The notes under the pieces: model-generated
Database searches by the model: none
What the model was told of the DNA's origin: nothing
What the model saw: the letters and a program-made list of their open reading frames with translations, nothing else
Assembly: GCA_030849805.1 (NCBI GenBank)
Contig: JASANZ010001868.1
Location: 1 to 20,561, forward strand
Reading direction: 5' to 3'
DNA length: 20,561 nucleotides
From: Sergeia podlipaevii
Lineage: Eukaryota > Euglenozoa > Kinetoplastea > Trypanosomatida > Trypanosomatidae
Made by a program: the position numbers and the translations under genes
Shown here: piece by piece, positions 1 through 8,738 of the stretch
Layout of the letters: each line of letters begins with the position of its first letter
How positions within the stretch are numbered: position 1 is the first letter of the stretch

Positions 1-2087
1 ACATAGGAGGAAAGCAGGTGGTCCACCAGCTGCACCCTCAGCGGGCCGCGGTCGCACAACACACCAATAATGCTAGCCGAGTCATCACTAAAGATATAAA
101 TGTCAGTCCCGCGCCAGAGAAAGTTGAAGCATCCATAAGGGTCTGCGCTGGAGTGCTCTCGGAAAGCACCAAAGCTAAAATGCTGAAAGCTGTCAAGATA
201 CGAATTTGTCCCATCTGACCACTCTTGAGAGACCAGATTGTTTGTGAAGGGCTCGCGGTCTCGAAAGAAGATATCCCCTGAGGCGGTCTGCGCGAGCGTA
301 GCGTTCTCCCGCTCATCCGTATCGTTGTCAGAGTCACTAGAAGACTCGCGCTTGCTCCTCTTGGTGTCCTCCTTCATCGCGCTCTCTGCCAGTCTCGCAC
401 GCACCTCAGGGCACAGCTGGTTGGCGCACCACCCCACCACCACATCCATAATGCGCGTCTCCACAGGCGAAGAAGACGACATGACATAATCCTCCTCATC
501 GTTTTTGCCTGCCGCAGAAGGCCGCGCTACGCTCATGGACCCAGACTCAAGGAAGGCGCCAAGGTAGTGTAGACGTGGCACCATGTCGCTGCCTTGTACA
601 AAGTGCTGAAAGCGGCTGCGCAGGTCAGGTAGTGTGTCCAGTACGTCCGACATGCCCCTGTTGGCCACGAGCGGGGCTCCAAAGGTAACGCAGAGAAGAC
701 GAGCCTCAACCATCTTGGTGTGCTCAATGAACAGAATAGAAGACATCAGGGAGGCGATGGCACCACCGAGAGAGTGGCCACAGAGCACCACATCGTACCC
801 TTCAGAGGTCATTTGAACCACGTCGTTCTTCACGTCGTGCATGACGGTAGAGCTCTCCACCTCTTCCAGTGCCCATGCTTGAGCCTTGAAGCTGCCAATC
901 TGCTCAAGCAGCTCGTCGCGCACGCTGTGCTGGTGCACCACAACACCCAACTTTGACGTATCATCGCAGGACCACACCTCGCGTGCGACCATGTCGTTGG
1001 GGTTGAAGCCTTTCTGTAGCTCCTGACGATTGTGGATAGTCGCAAAGGCAACATACCGGACACGACCCGGAGACTCAAAAATGGAGAATTTCTTCTCTAC
1101 ACGCACTACACGCAGCAGCTGCGCCATTGGATCGTCGCTGAGAGCGAGGCTAATGTTCGGAGCGCTGGTGCCCTCTGTCGCGATGCCAACGGCGATGCTA
1201 CTGAGAAGAATTTTGCGCGTGTCCCAAGAGTTCTCGCGAAGCCCTTGAATAGCAAAGGTATCAGCGTGGTTGGGCAAGTAGAGATCAAAGAGGGAGTTGG
1301 CGTCCTCGGTGGACATCGCGTCAAGTACACGATTGCGTTTCTCCGCCACTAGTGACTCTGTCACCTCCGTGACCGCTGTCACGTTTGTTGCGATGGAGCT
1401 CTTAGAGGAGGCCTTCGTATTGCCGCTAGCTTTTGGATCGGGTGATAGCGCCAATGTTTTGAAGCCGCGCACCTCATGTGGTTTCGTTGGTACTGTCGGC
1501 ACCTGGCACTGCGTGCACGACGATCCATACTCAAAGACAAGACTACAGGAGGGGTTGACACATCGGCGTGGTGCATCCAACGCGCATGTGAGTGCGTAGA
1601 TTCCCCAGCGGAAGGTGTCCTGCAGCATGTTCTCCGAGCATTTCGTATCATTTTCAATAACACTGACGGCTTCACGCAGTTTGTACGTGTCGGCCACTCT
1701 GGAAGCAAGGAGAAGCCCCGTCGGCGGTGCGCATTCATTGCACGTGCGCGTGGTGACATCGGCAAGAAAGTCGTTGTGCCTCCGCTTGCTACTGCACGCC
1801 GTACAGCACGCACGCCAGCACCGGCGGCAGTGATGTCGTGACTGAAGGGTCCACATGTAGGAGCCGCATATGAAGCAGTGCTGGCAACGGCATGCACGCA
1901 GGTTCAAGTTGCATTGACTACAGCGGCCCGTGGAGCCGCCCTCAAAGCTACTAAAGTTGGTCTTGCGTTTTCGGGCCTTATTATTGGCGACCGTGCGCAG
2001 ACTTCGTGGACTTTCCTTGTTGCCGTGGCTGTCCATATCGATTGAGTCGCGCCGGACGATATTGATAAGTTGATTAATTTTCTTCAT
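1..2087 (-). CDS. FYVE-like zinc finger / class-3 lipase, copy 1 (3' end beyond window)
   Basis: This is an open frame of 695 codons that runs off the window edge. I translated it from the sequence and saw no stop. The start at 2087 is the first in-frame ATG after an upstream in-frame stop; a second ATG at 2036 is possible. A Cys-rich FYVE-like region (residues about 56-119) contains the SRHHCRRC core. A second cluster follows, C176-x4-C181-x9-C191-x2-C194. The alpha/beta-hydrolase part has the nucleophile elbow GHSLGGA (Ser439), the acid in GSDMVPRL (Asp501) and a probable catalytic His690 in VDHLLSSY at the edge. The family hydrolyses acylglycerols or phospholipids, and FYVE fingers usually bind PI3P on endosomes; substrate and location are inferred here. 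It is a diverged tandem paralogue of the gene at 3009-5234. Judging by that copy, only about 10-20 residues are missing. Confidence 0.85.
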   Translation of the reverse strand, partial: MKKINQLINIVRRDSIDMDSHGNKESPRSLRTVANNKARKRKTNFSSFEGGSTGRCSQCNLNLRACRCQHCFICGSYMWTLQSRHHCRRCWRACCTACSSKRRHNDFLADVTTRTCNECAPPTGLLLASRVADTYKLREAVSVIENDTKCSENMLQDTFRWGIYALTCALDAPRRCVNPSCSLVFEYGSSCTQCQVPTVPTKPHEVRGFKTLALSPDPKASGNTKASSKSSIATNVTAVTEVTESLVAEKRNRVLDAMSTEDANSLFDLYLPNHADTFAIQGLRENSWDTRKILLSSIAVGIATEGTSAPNISLALSDDPMAQLLRVVRVEKKFSIFESPGRVRYVAFATIHNRQELQKGFNPNDMVAREVWSCDDTSKLGVVVHQHSVRDELLEQIGSFKAQAWALEEVESSTVMHDVKNDVVQMTSEGYDVVLCGHSLGGAIASLMSSILFIEHTKMVEARLLCVTFGAPLVANRGMSDVLDTLPDLRSRFQHFVQGSDMVPRLHYLGAFLESGSMSVARPSAAGKNDEEDYVMSSSSPVETRIMDVVVGWCANQLCPEVRARLAESAMKEDTKRSKRESSSDSDNDTDERENATLAQTASGDIFFRDREPFTNNLVSQEWSDGTNSYLDSFQHFSFGAFREHSSADPYGCFNFLWRGTDIYIFSDDSASIIGVLCDRGPLRVQLVDHLLSSY

Positions 2088-3008
2088 CGTGCCCTGATGT
2101 GTATGTGTGTAAGCAGTTCCCAAATATTGTGGTCTATTGCGGCTTGATTAATCTGTATATTTTTTTCTACAACTGTGTAAGCAATATGCCTGTAAAAAAA
2201 AAAAAAAAGCGGTACTAGTAGGTGAGAAAAAAAAAAAAGCGGCCTTGTACTTGGAAAGAAAGGGGAGAGCGATAAAGAGAGGAAATAGATTTTTTTTTGA
2301 AAAAAAAAAAAAGAAGAGAGCCGCAGATAAAGCGCCTCTTTGAGATGTCAAACTACACTATAAAAATATCTATAGAAGTATGCCTTAAGTGCCACAGTAA
2401 GTCAGTCCTTTCGAATGTGTATATTTATATATATATACAGCTAGATGTAGTTAACTGGCGTCCGGCACAAAGAGAGAGAACAGCAAAAAAAAAAAAAAAA
2501 AGGCAAGCAAATAGTAATAATAATGGTAACAAAACTTCACGCAGAGGCAAATATAGAATGGAGAAGTGCCTGTCCAACTCAAGCTTCTACTCTGCAGTCA
2601 GTGAAATGATTTGGGTAAAAGGTCAAAAAGAAAAAAAAGCAAAGCGAGAGAGAGAGAGATGAATAAAGAAGAAATAAAGACAATGAAAAAGACAACAAGA
2701 TAGCCCCACTATGCCGCCACGCTCACGATGCACCTGCGATACCTATTCGGCGCTCCACAGTCCAACTATGTAGAGCACCAAAACTTTAAAAAGGATAGCT
2801 ACTTTGAAAAAAAAAAAAAAATCAAACACTAACGGACGGACGAAGAAACAAATGTAAATCAGCAAACAGACAAAAAAAGATATACAAAGTCAAGACAAGT
2901 ACTTAAAAGATAAACATATATATATATAAAGATGTTTCTCTCGTATATGTGTGTATCAGCATGCTCCAACATGAGCTTTCCCCTCCCCACTTCCGCCAAG
3001 CGCCTACA
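2088..3008. other. Spacer between the two lipase genes with five poly-T tracts
   Basis: This AT-rich spacer holds the 3' UTR of lipase copy 2 and the 5' UTR of copy 1. Five plus-strand A runs of 12-17 (2194-2208, 2227-2238, 2300-2312, 2485-2501, 2807-2821) are T tracts on the coding strand. A TA repeat lies at 2916-2928. A GC-richer patch at about 2700-2780 contains an 8-bp inverted repeat (2752-2759 with 2769-2776, one G-U pair). I see no convincing gene. Confidence 0.6.
2190..2208 (-). promoter_or_regulatory. Candidate trans-splice acceptor for lipase copy 1
   Basis: The coding strand has 15 T in a row (plus-strand A run 2194-2208) followed at once by ACAG. The AG is the complement of 2190-2191. 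This is the classic trypanosomatid polypyrimidine-AG layout and would give a 5' UTR of about 102 nt before the ATG at 2087. Confidence 0.7.
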
Positions 3009-5234
3009 TCACTCATCATGACTCCTGTATAGATGAAGCATCATACCTCGATTGTACGACGAAACAGAGTGATCGTGCAACAGCGTGGGCTGTCCGCACC
3101 CATGCTTGAGCAAACCAAACGCCGTCTCGGAGTCATCCGTAGAAACGTAGCGTGCATCGCCAAAAGAAAGAAAATGATAACGGCCGAAGCACGCAAAGCG
3201 ACGGTGCAAGCGGCGATGAGAAGACTCCGCAAGAAGGCGCTGCACCTCTCCTTGCTTTTCTGCAACATTTGTCGCAGTGCCATCATCGCTTCTGCGTGCG
3301 CCGGCCTCACCGCCGCTGCCGCCATCGTAGCCGTCGTCCACCAAAACGTCCTTGCAGACGCGAATGCTCTCATCGACAAAGTTAACAAGTTCAGAGTCCT
3401 CCTCCGCTGCAGTCTTCTGCTTCACCTCAGCACCAACTACAGAAGCCCCAGCCGCTTTCAATGCGGCCATTACGCCGCCAGCCCCCGCTGATAGTGCGGG
3501 TAGTGGAGAAGGCGTGGCTGTGTCGTCATCGTCCTCCACAACGGAACCCGAGGCGGCGGCTTCCGGTTGCGTAGCCGCCCCCGCAGACCTCCACGTGAAC
3601 CAGTTGCGCACATTGCCATATACCGACGACACCAACTTGGACATGCGGCTGAGGATATCACTTGTCATCTCATCCGCACACGACAGCCGCGGCACAATGT
3701 CGCTACCGTACACGAAGGAATGAAAGTACCTGCCCCATCCGCACTCCACAATCCGGTTGACCAACTGATAGTTCCCCAGAAGCGGAGAGCCGTACGTCAC
3801 ACACAAAATGCGCGGCGCGCTCTCACCAGCACATGGACCCCCAGAACTGCGAATGGGAGGGGCCGTGAATAACTCAGGGCTCTTGCTCAGCAGCTGAAGA
3901 GTCACAAACTGTGCAACCGCGCCACCAAGAGAGTGGCCAGAGAGCACGAGCCTATACCCCTGTCTCACATCCGCCAGCAAAGCCTCAATCGGCACCCCGG
4001 TTGCCTCAGCCTCCTGCGAAAAGCCGCTGTGTACGCCATACTCACACATCTTGCGCACACCGCCATGAATTGGTATTGGTCTCCCGCTCTTACTCAGCGT
4101 CATGCCCACCACCAGCGGTACCCAAACCGTCTTGGTCGTCTGAGCGAAATGAAAGTCAGACATCACCGTGCGCCAGTTATGTGTACCGGGGAATGAAACA
4201 AACTTCACTTTCCCTGGACCTGCCAGAATAGTGTAGCGCGGCTTGGCCACAACAACGCGCAGTAACTTTGCGTATGGCACGTCAGAGAGAGCCAGCGTCA
4301 AGTTCGGCGCGCTGTGGTACTCGTAGGAAATAGCGGAGGCTACCACAGAGAGCAGCATGTCCTGAGCCGTTTGTGCGTTTGAGACGCCGCGGAACGCCAT
4401 CACCTCCTCATAGTTATGAAAGCAGTTCCGGAACGTCGACTCGACATCAAGCTCAGTGTACGCGCCAACGGCAGCTGCGCGCAGTGACATCTGCTGTCCG
4501 TCAAGGAACCGAACCTGGTCCACTTCAAAAATGTTCGCCGTGTCCGCACGCAACAGCCGCTCGACGTGGGGTTGTGTCATGACGGTTGGTACTCCGCAAA
4601 CATAGCACCGTGCCCTGTACGTGAAGGTAAGGCAGGTAGGCATGACGCACATGCACGGCATCTCGCCCGCCCTGCGAAGCAAGTATAGACCCCAGAAGAG
4701 GCCCCGCTCCTCTCTCTTACACAAGTTGGCAAGGGCCCATGGCACCGCACATTGATCGCACACCCTCAGCGGTGCGCCACGTGGGTGCACGTGGCGCTTC
4801 TTTGTAAAGCAGTCCCCACACACGGCGCGCCAGCAAGACCGGCAGTGGTGTCGTGAGCCCCGACCAACATTGCACTTGCAAATAGCGCACTGCTTACATA
4901 CGCACGCCTCCTTCACAACGGAGCACGTCACGCACGTGCGGTTGGGAGGAAGTGGCACGCGACGCACTACTTGTGGCACAGAGGGCGAAGAAGGGCTTCC
5001 GCTGACGCTCCCTGCGCTATCGCATGTAATATCGCCTCTACAGGCATGTGGTACTGTAGCGGGCACGGCGCTTGTGCTGTGGGGTGCCTGAAGAGGCTCA
5101 GTAGGTTGCTGCGGAGTGCTCAAGTCCACCTGTACATCGCACCACTGCGGCTGTGTATGAGAGTAATGATACGGACGGACCAGATCAGCTGAGAACCACT
5201 GGGGCTGGTGTGACGATGAAACGTCTCTATCCAT
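3009..5234 (-). CDS. FYVE-like zinc finger / class-3 lipase, copy 2
   Basis: This complete 741-residue protein has an ATG start and an upstream in-frame stop. Residues 1-100 are Pro/Ser/Gln-rich and probably disordered. A FYVE-like finger spans about 101-162, with the RHHCR core at 128-132 and the RVC motif at 157-159. The N-terminal WxxD motif of canonical FYVE domains is not evident. A second cluster is C196-x4-C201-x8-C210-x2-C213. The lipase domain (about 280-735) has the GT-x-NW region near 350, VHSGF at 401-405, the nucleophile elbow GHSLGGA (Ser435), the acid in GSDIVPRL (Asp512) and a likely His722 in HDHSVSSY. A long acidic, Ala/Gly-rich insertion (about 550-665) separates Asp from His. 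The expected role is acylglycerol or phospholipid hydrolysis at a membrane, perhaps endosomal through the zinc finger; that is inference. No signal peptide or membrane segment is visible. Confidence 0.92.
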   Translation of the reverse strand: MDRDVSSSHQPQWFSADLVRPYHYSHTQPQWCDVQVDLSTPQQPTEPLQAPHSTSAVPATVPHACRGDITCDSAGSVSGSPSSPSVPQVVRRVPLPPNRTCVTCSVVKEACVCKQCAICKCNVGRGSRHHCRSCWRAVCGDCFTKKRHVHPRGAPLRVCDQCAVPWALANLCKREERGLFWGLYLLRRAGEMPCMCVMPTCLTFTYRARCYVCGVPTVMTQPHVERLLRADTANIFEVDQVRFLDGQQMSLRAAAVGAYTELDVESTFRNCFHNYEEVMAFRGVSNAQTAQDMLLSVVASAISYEYHSAPNLTLALSDVPYAKLLRVVVAKPRYTILAGPGKVKFVSFPGTHNWRTVMSDFHFAQTTKTVWVPLVVGMTLSKSGRPIPIHGGVRKMCEYGVHSGFSQEAEATGVPIEALLADVRQGYRLVLSGHSLGGAVAQFVTLQLLSKSPELFTAPPIRSSGGPCAGESAPRILCVTYGSPLLGNYQLVNRIVECGWGRYFHSFVYGSDIVPRLSCADEMTSDILSRMSKLVSSVYGNVRNWFTWRSAGAATQPEAAASGSVVEDDDDTATPSPLPALSAGAGGVMAALKAAGASVVGAEVKQKTAAEEDSELVNFVDESIRVCKDVLVDDGYDGGSGGEAGARRSDDGTATNVAEKQGEVQRLLAESSHRRLHRRFACFGRYHFLSFGDARYVSTDDSETAFGLLKHGCGQPTLLHDHSVSSYNRGMMLHLYRSHDE

Positions 5235-5260
5235 CCAAGTAAGTAAGCAATGAGGAGGAT

Positions 5261-5288
5261 CTTATTTAAAGGGGGGGGAAAAAAAAAG
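5261..5288 (-). promoter_or_regulatory. Candidate trans-splice acceptor for lipase copy 2
   Basis: The coding strand reads a T run, then eight C, then TTTAAATAAG. The AG is the complement of 5261-5262 and would give a short 5' UTR of 26 nt. The T9-C8 homopolymer pair makes this a long, uninterrupted pyrimidine tract. Confidence 0.7.
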
Positions 5289-6320
5289 AACAATGGCAAT
5301 AACGTAAATGCGAATGCAAGAGAGCGCTGCACTCGCTATGCCTTCTGGAGTTTGATTTCTATCAAATACGAAAACGCTTTAATTTTCTTTTTTTTTCTTT
5401 TCTCAATGCTTTGCTTTACAAACGCAGTATAACGCAAGAAAGCCCCCGTAAAATGATTTTAAGAGGGAAGCTCGATTATATATAAACATAAATATATAAA
5501 TGCTTTTAAAGAAGAAGAAAAAAAACTAATAACAGTTTAATAAATAAACGTTTTCTTGTTGTTTGTATACTTTTTGAGTTTTTGTGTGGGTTTTTTTTGT
5601 CCATATAAGCAAAAAAAAAAAAAAAAAGACACGTAAAATCGTGGGTTCAATGAGTTCAGTATTTTGGAAGAGCTTTCCCTGTTACCTAATCGTTTGCTAC
5701 AGGTACTGCCTGAATAGCTGTGTGACTACGAAACTACTGATAAAAGGAAGGAAAAAAAAAAAGAGGCACGCCTTATGCAATGTCTTTCACAAGCTAGTGA
5801 AAAAAAAGGAAACATTTAAACTCAGCGTTCCCATTCATTCCTGTAAACGTACGCTAAAGGGTGGTGAATATTTACAATATAAATGCATATCCTTCATATT
5901 TAGTTTATTTATATTTTTGTATTGCCCTTTTTTTTCAATGCACTTGAAAGCATTGACTTGTGTGATAACAACAAAGAATCACAAGCACTGTGTATATATA
6001 GAGGGAGAGGTATGTATGTATTTTGGTGTCACGGTTCTTATAATAAAACAATCCTTCTTTTTAAAATGAAGGAAAAGCGAAAAGGGGGGTCTCACCTACA
6101 GTAGCGTCCGTAAAGCATTTCATGACGCTCGCACGGTCCTGCATGAACGAATATACATACCAGCAGTAGTCAAAAGATATATAAGTGGCATAAGAAGATA
6201 AAAGGAAAGGAAGGAAACACGCGCGGTGGGTTTCATATATAGACACTCGCTTTCATTGCAGAAGTGAAGTCACCCTCTTCATCATTTTTTCTGCTTGTTG
6301 TCCTTTCGATACGCAACTAC
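5289..6320. other. Long AT-rich spacer (3' UTR of the Rab gene)
   Basis: About 1 kb with no supported gene on either strand. It contains long A runs at 5611-5627 and 5752-5762, which are T tracts on the coding strand, and several T runs on the plus strand. A somewhat less AT-rich patch lies near 5640-5740. A 6-bp inverted repeat pairs 6103-6108 with 6124-6129. Most of the spacer is probably the 3' UTR of the Rab gene plus the splice/polyadenylation region for lipase copy 2. Confidence 0.5.
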
Positions 6321-6950
6321 TCAGCAGCAGCCGCGATCTTCTGCGGGCTGCTGATGAAGGCTCACGGCGGACCCCCCAGCATCAAGCACGCCGCCTTCTC
6401 GAACACTATTCTGGCTATTCGTGCTCGCAAGTCTACGCGCGATGGCATCAAAGCACTCGCGGACCCCACCCCCATCCCTCGCACTCACCTCCATAAACAT
6501 CAAGCCCATCTCTGCCGCATACCTAGATCCTTCTTCAAAGCTCATCTTCCGTCCAGCTTCAAGATCGCGTTTGTTGCCCACGAGCAGGATGACCGTTTCC
6601 GGTGATTTTGTCAAAAGCTCCTGCACCCAGTGCTTGGCGTGCTCGAATGTGTCATAGGCGGTAACCTCGTACACCACCAGTGCGGCTGCTGCGCCGCGAT
6701 AGTACATGGACGCTAAACTTCTGTACCTTTCCTGACCAGCTGTGTCCCAGATATCAAAGTACACCTGCACACCATCCTCCAGTGTACAAGCATATCTAAA
6801 AAATGAAGCACCCACAGTGCTGCTAATATCTTCGCTCCACTCGTCTTTGACTAGCCGCTGGACGATGGACGACTTGCCCACGCCGCTCTCGCCGAGGAGC
6901 ACCAACTTATACTTCTTTGGAATACGAGGTAAAGAACTATCAGACTGCAT
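6321..6950 (-). CDS. Rab5-family small GTPase
   Basis: This 209-residue protein is full length for a Rab. The GTPase motifs are all present: P-loop GESGVGKS (20-27), switch I SSTVGASF (Thr45), WDTAGQERY (68-76, including the catalytic Gln73), NKRD (126-129) and SAR (156-158). Rab-specific YYRGA follows switch II. The C terminus ends DRGCC, a double-cysteine geranylgeranylation signal. Switch and core sequences (ERYRSLASMYYRGA, VVYEVT) match Rab5 best; Rab21 and Rab22 are the nearest alternatives. Trypanosomes are known to carry two Rab5 proteins (A and B) in early endocytosis, and I cannot say which this is. Small differences from animal Rab5 are Gly at P-loop residue 23 and SAR in place of SAK. 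The protein would cycle between cytosol and early endosomes. Confidence 0.93.
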   Translation of the reverse strand: MQSDSSLPRIPKKYKLVLLGESGVGKSSIVQRLVKDEWSEDISSTVGASFFRYACTLEDGVQVYFDIWDTAGQERYRSLASMYYRGAAAALVVYEVTAYDTFEHAKHWVQELLTKSPETVILLVGNKRDLEAGRKMSFEEGSRYAAEMGLMFMEVSARDGGGVRECFDAIARRLASTNSQNSVREGGVLDAGGSAVSLHQQPAEDRGCC

Positions 6951-6977
6951 GAGAGTGACACACCTGCTATCTCCAAC

Positions 6978-6995
6978 CTAAGAAGAAAAAAATAA
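6978..6995 (-). promoter_or_regulatory. Trans-splice acceptor for the Rab gene
   Basis: The coding strand reads TTATTTTTTTCTTCTTAG. The AG is the complement of 6978-6979 and would leave a 27-nt 5' UTR before the ATG at 6950. This is the cleanest acceptor in the window. Confidence 0.8.
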
Positions 6996-7364
6996 TTTTA
7001 AACGAAAAACAGTTGGAAAAAGAAATAAGTATCGCGAGCAGAAATATGATACCGACTCAAAAAAATATGCGTTCACAATGGAATGCTAACACCTGTTTCT
7101 CTATCTATCTATCTCAACAGAAACAAGGAAGAAACTCTCTCTCAAAAGAGAACATCATTTTCTCGCATTTTAATTTTTGTTTCACTTTTTGAGATGGGAA
7201 GAATAAATAGTAAGAGAAAGCTTAAAAAAAGAAAAAACATGAACGCAGCTGCAAAAAGAAAAGATAATTCTGATAAACGTCTAAGCAGATGTATGGAGGT
7301 GGGGGAAAGATAAGGTGAATGAGAAAATAGTGTTAGTGAAAAGAAAGAATGAGAGGAAAAGTTC
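6996..7364. other. Spacer between the RING and Rab genes
   Basis: AT-rich, purine-rich on the plus strand, with a short CTAT repeat at 7099-7114. It is probably the 3' UTR of the RING gene and the intergenic region before the Rab acceptor. I see no gene or RNA here. Confidence 0.5.
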
Positions 7365-8603
7365 TTACTTACTCTCTCGGGGCATCGACAAGAGCGTATG
7401 AAGAGACGTGGGGGCTGCGGCAAGCGAGGGCTGTGGCTGAGACGGCCTCCCACCTTGCCGCTGCTGTGCGTGACTGAGTGAGTTTACAAGCGGCGTTGAC
7501 AGCCTGAATGTCTGTTGGCCTCCGGTCATACTCGTGCCTTGCTGACGCTGCTGCTGAAGGGCGACGGCGCAGGTGCCAGGAGTCATGAATATGCTGCTTC
7601 CCGAAGGTGAAGGAGGTGCCATGTGATGACTAGGGGTGAGACGAGCGCTACCATTTGTGGTGAAACCAGTGGTTTCCGCCCGCCTCCGAAGTGTCTCGGA
7701 GCTGCCACTCTCTCGAGGGTCTCTTCCGGTAGAAGGGGTGGAGCGGGCAGAGGAGGTCGCCCGGGGCCGCTTCAAAACATTTGACGTGCTTGACCACCCT
7801 AAAGGAGAGGAGTGCCTCCCAGAGCCCTCACTCGGCATTGGACATGATGAAACTGGTGGGGCAGACAAGGTACTGTGTCGGGAAGGAGAAAGAGAAGGAT
7901 GCATGGGCGTCACCAGGCCACCGCCCGGCCACTGGGAAAGAGAAACGCCCTGTTGCTGGTGCTGTGAAGATTGGTATCGTGACTGAGTATCGTCAGCAGC
8001 AGTGCACCCAGCCCCACCGCGTACACCGCTAGGACGATATGGAGAGGACAACACAAGGCTGCTGCTTCTGCCCGGCGGCGGTGGCGCTGATACATCGTCC
8101 ACTGCATACGGGCCCTGCTGAGGAAAGCCCCGTGGTGAAGGCATTGGCCGCGGCAGCTGCGCCTGCTGATTCTGGGCATGTAATGCCAGCAGTTCCGCCC
8201 TCTGCTTCGCAACATATTCGTCAGCTTGATGGAGCTTCTGTTGGGCCCTAACGAGCTCCTCGGTGCGCTCCGCCAACTGCTTTTCAGAGGCTCTGAACTT
8301 GGTGTTAAACAGCCTCAAAGCCTCCCGCATGCGCATCGTGATCTGTTGATGGTGAAAGACCTGATTGGCAAGAACCTTGCTAGACTTGGCGAGCATGTCA
8401 GCTGGATCATCAAAGAGAGGTCGGATGCTAGGGGTGCTCAGTGGCGCAAGTCGGTACGCTTTGCGACATATCGGACATGGTGCCGTGCCGGCTGGTGGCA
8501 GTCGCGCAAGACAGCGAGAACAGAAGAAGTGACTACAGGTGGACAGACACCCGCCAGCGTCGCAGTCACTGAGACACAGAATGCATATCGGCTGCAACGG
8601 CAT
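7365..8603 (-). CDS. RING-finger coiled-coil protein, Zip3/RNF212/HEI10-like
   Basis: This 412-residue protein has an N-terminal C3HC4 RING: C7-x2-C10-x12-C23-x-H25-x2-C28-x2-C31-x11-C43-x2-C46. A linker (about 50-80, containing SIRPLF and ADMLAKSSKVL) leads into a predicted coiled coil (about 84-150, rich in Q, E, R and L). The rest (about 150-412) is low complexity, rich in Ser, Pro, Gln, Gly and Thr. This order and spacing is that of the Zip3/RNF212/HEI10 family, SUMO or ubiquitin E3 ligases that mark crossover sites in meiosis. The linker and start of the coiled coil recall HEI10 in particular. The family call is inferred from architecture; an unrelated RING E3 with a coiled coil is the main alternative. 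The ATG at 8603 sits nine residues' length before the RING's second cysteine and fits a family that starts directly with the RING. No nuclear localisation signal stands out. Confidence 0.85.
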   Translation of the reverse strand: MPLQPICILCLSDCDAGGCLSTCSHFFCSRCLARLPPAGTAPCPICRKAYRLAPLSTPSIRPLFDDPADMLAKSSKVLANQVFHHQQITMRMREALRLFNTKFRASEKQLAERTEELVRAQQKLHQADEYVAKQRAELLALHAQNQQAQLPRPMPSPRGFPQQGPYAVDDVSAPPPPGRSSSLVLSSPYRPSGVRGGAGCTAADDTQSRYQSSQHQQQGVSLSQWPGGGLVTPMHPSLSPSRHSTLSAPPVSSCPMPSEGSGRHSSPLGWSSTSNVLKRPRATSSARSTPSTGRDPRESGSSETLRRRAETTGFTTNGSARLTPSHHMAPPSPSGSSIFMTPGTCAVALQQQRQQGTSMTGGQQTFRLSTPLVNSLSHAQQRQGGRPSQPQPSLAAAPTSLHTLLSMPRESK

Positions 8604-8738
8604 TCCCGCTCTGTGTAGGGTAGCGTATCTGTGTATGTGCGTGTGAGTATCTGAGTACAGATATATAGGATATAAGCGTTGCCTTTTGGTGCCTTTTTCT
8701 TTGTATTTTGTTGAATGTTGAAGAGAACAATATGCTCT

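Noticed and set aside
1379..1897. 172-codon minus-strand open frame inside lipase copy 1
   Set aside because: It is in a different frame from the lipase, which stays open through this stretch with conserved zinc-finger residues, so it is a shadow and does not indicate a frameshift.
2297..2662. 121-codon plus-strand open frame
   Set aside because: Lies in a spacer, contains several poly-A-derived Lys runs and a TA repeat; no recognisable domain.
5638..5740. Possible tRNA T-loop (GGGTTCAATGAG) in a spacer
   Set aside because: No acceptor stem, anticodon arm or D-loop could be built around it.
5584..6069. 161-codon plus-strand open frame
   Set aside because: Opposite to all genes, built on poly-A-derived Lys runs and AT-rich sequence, with no domain.
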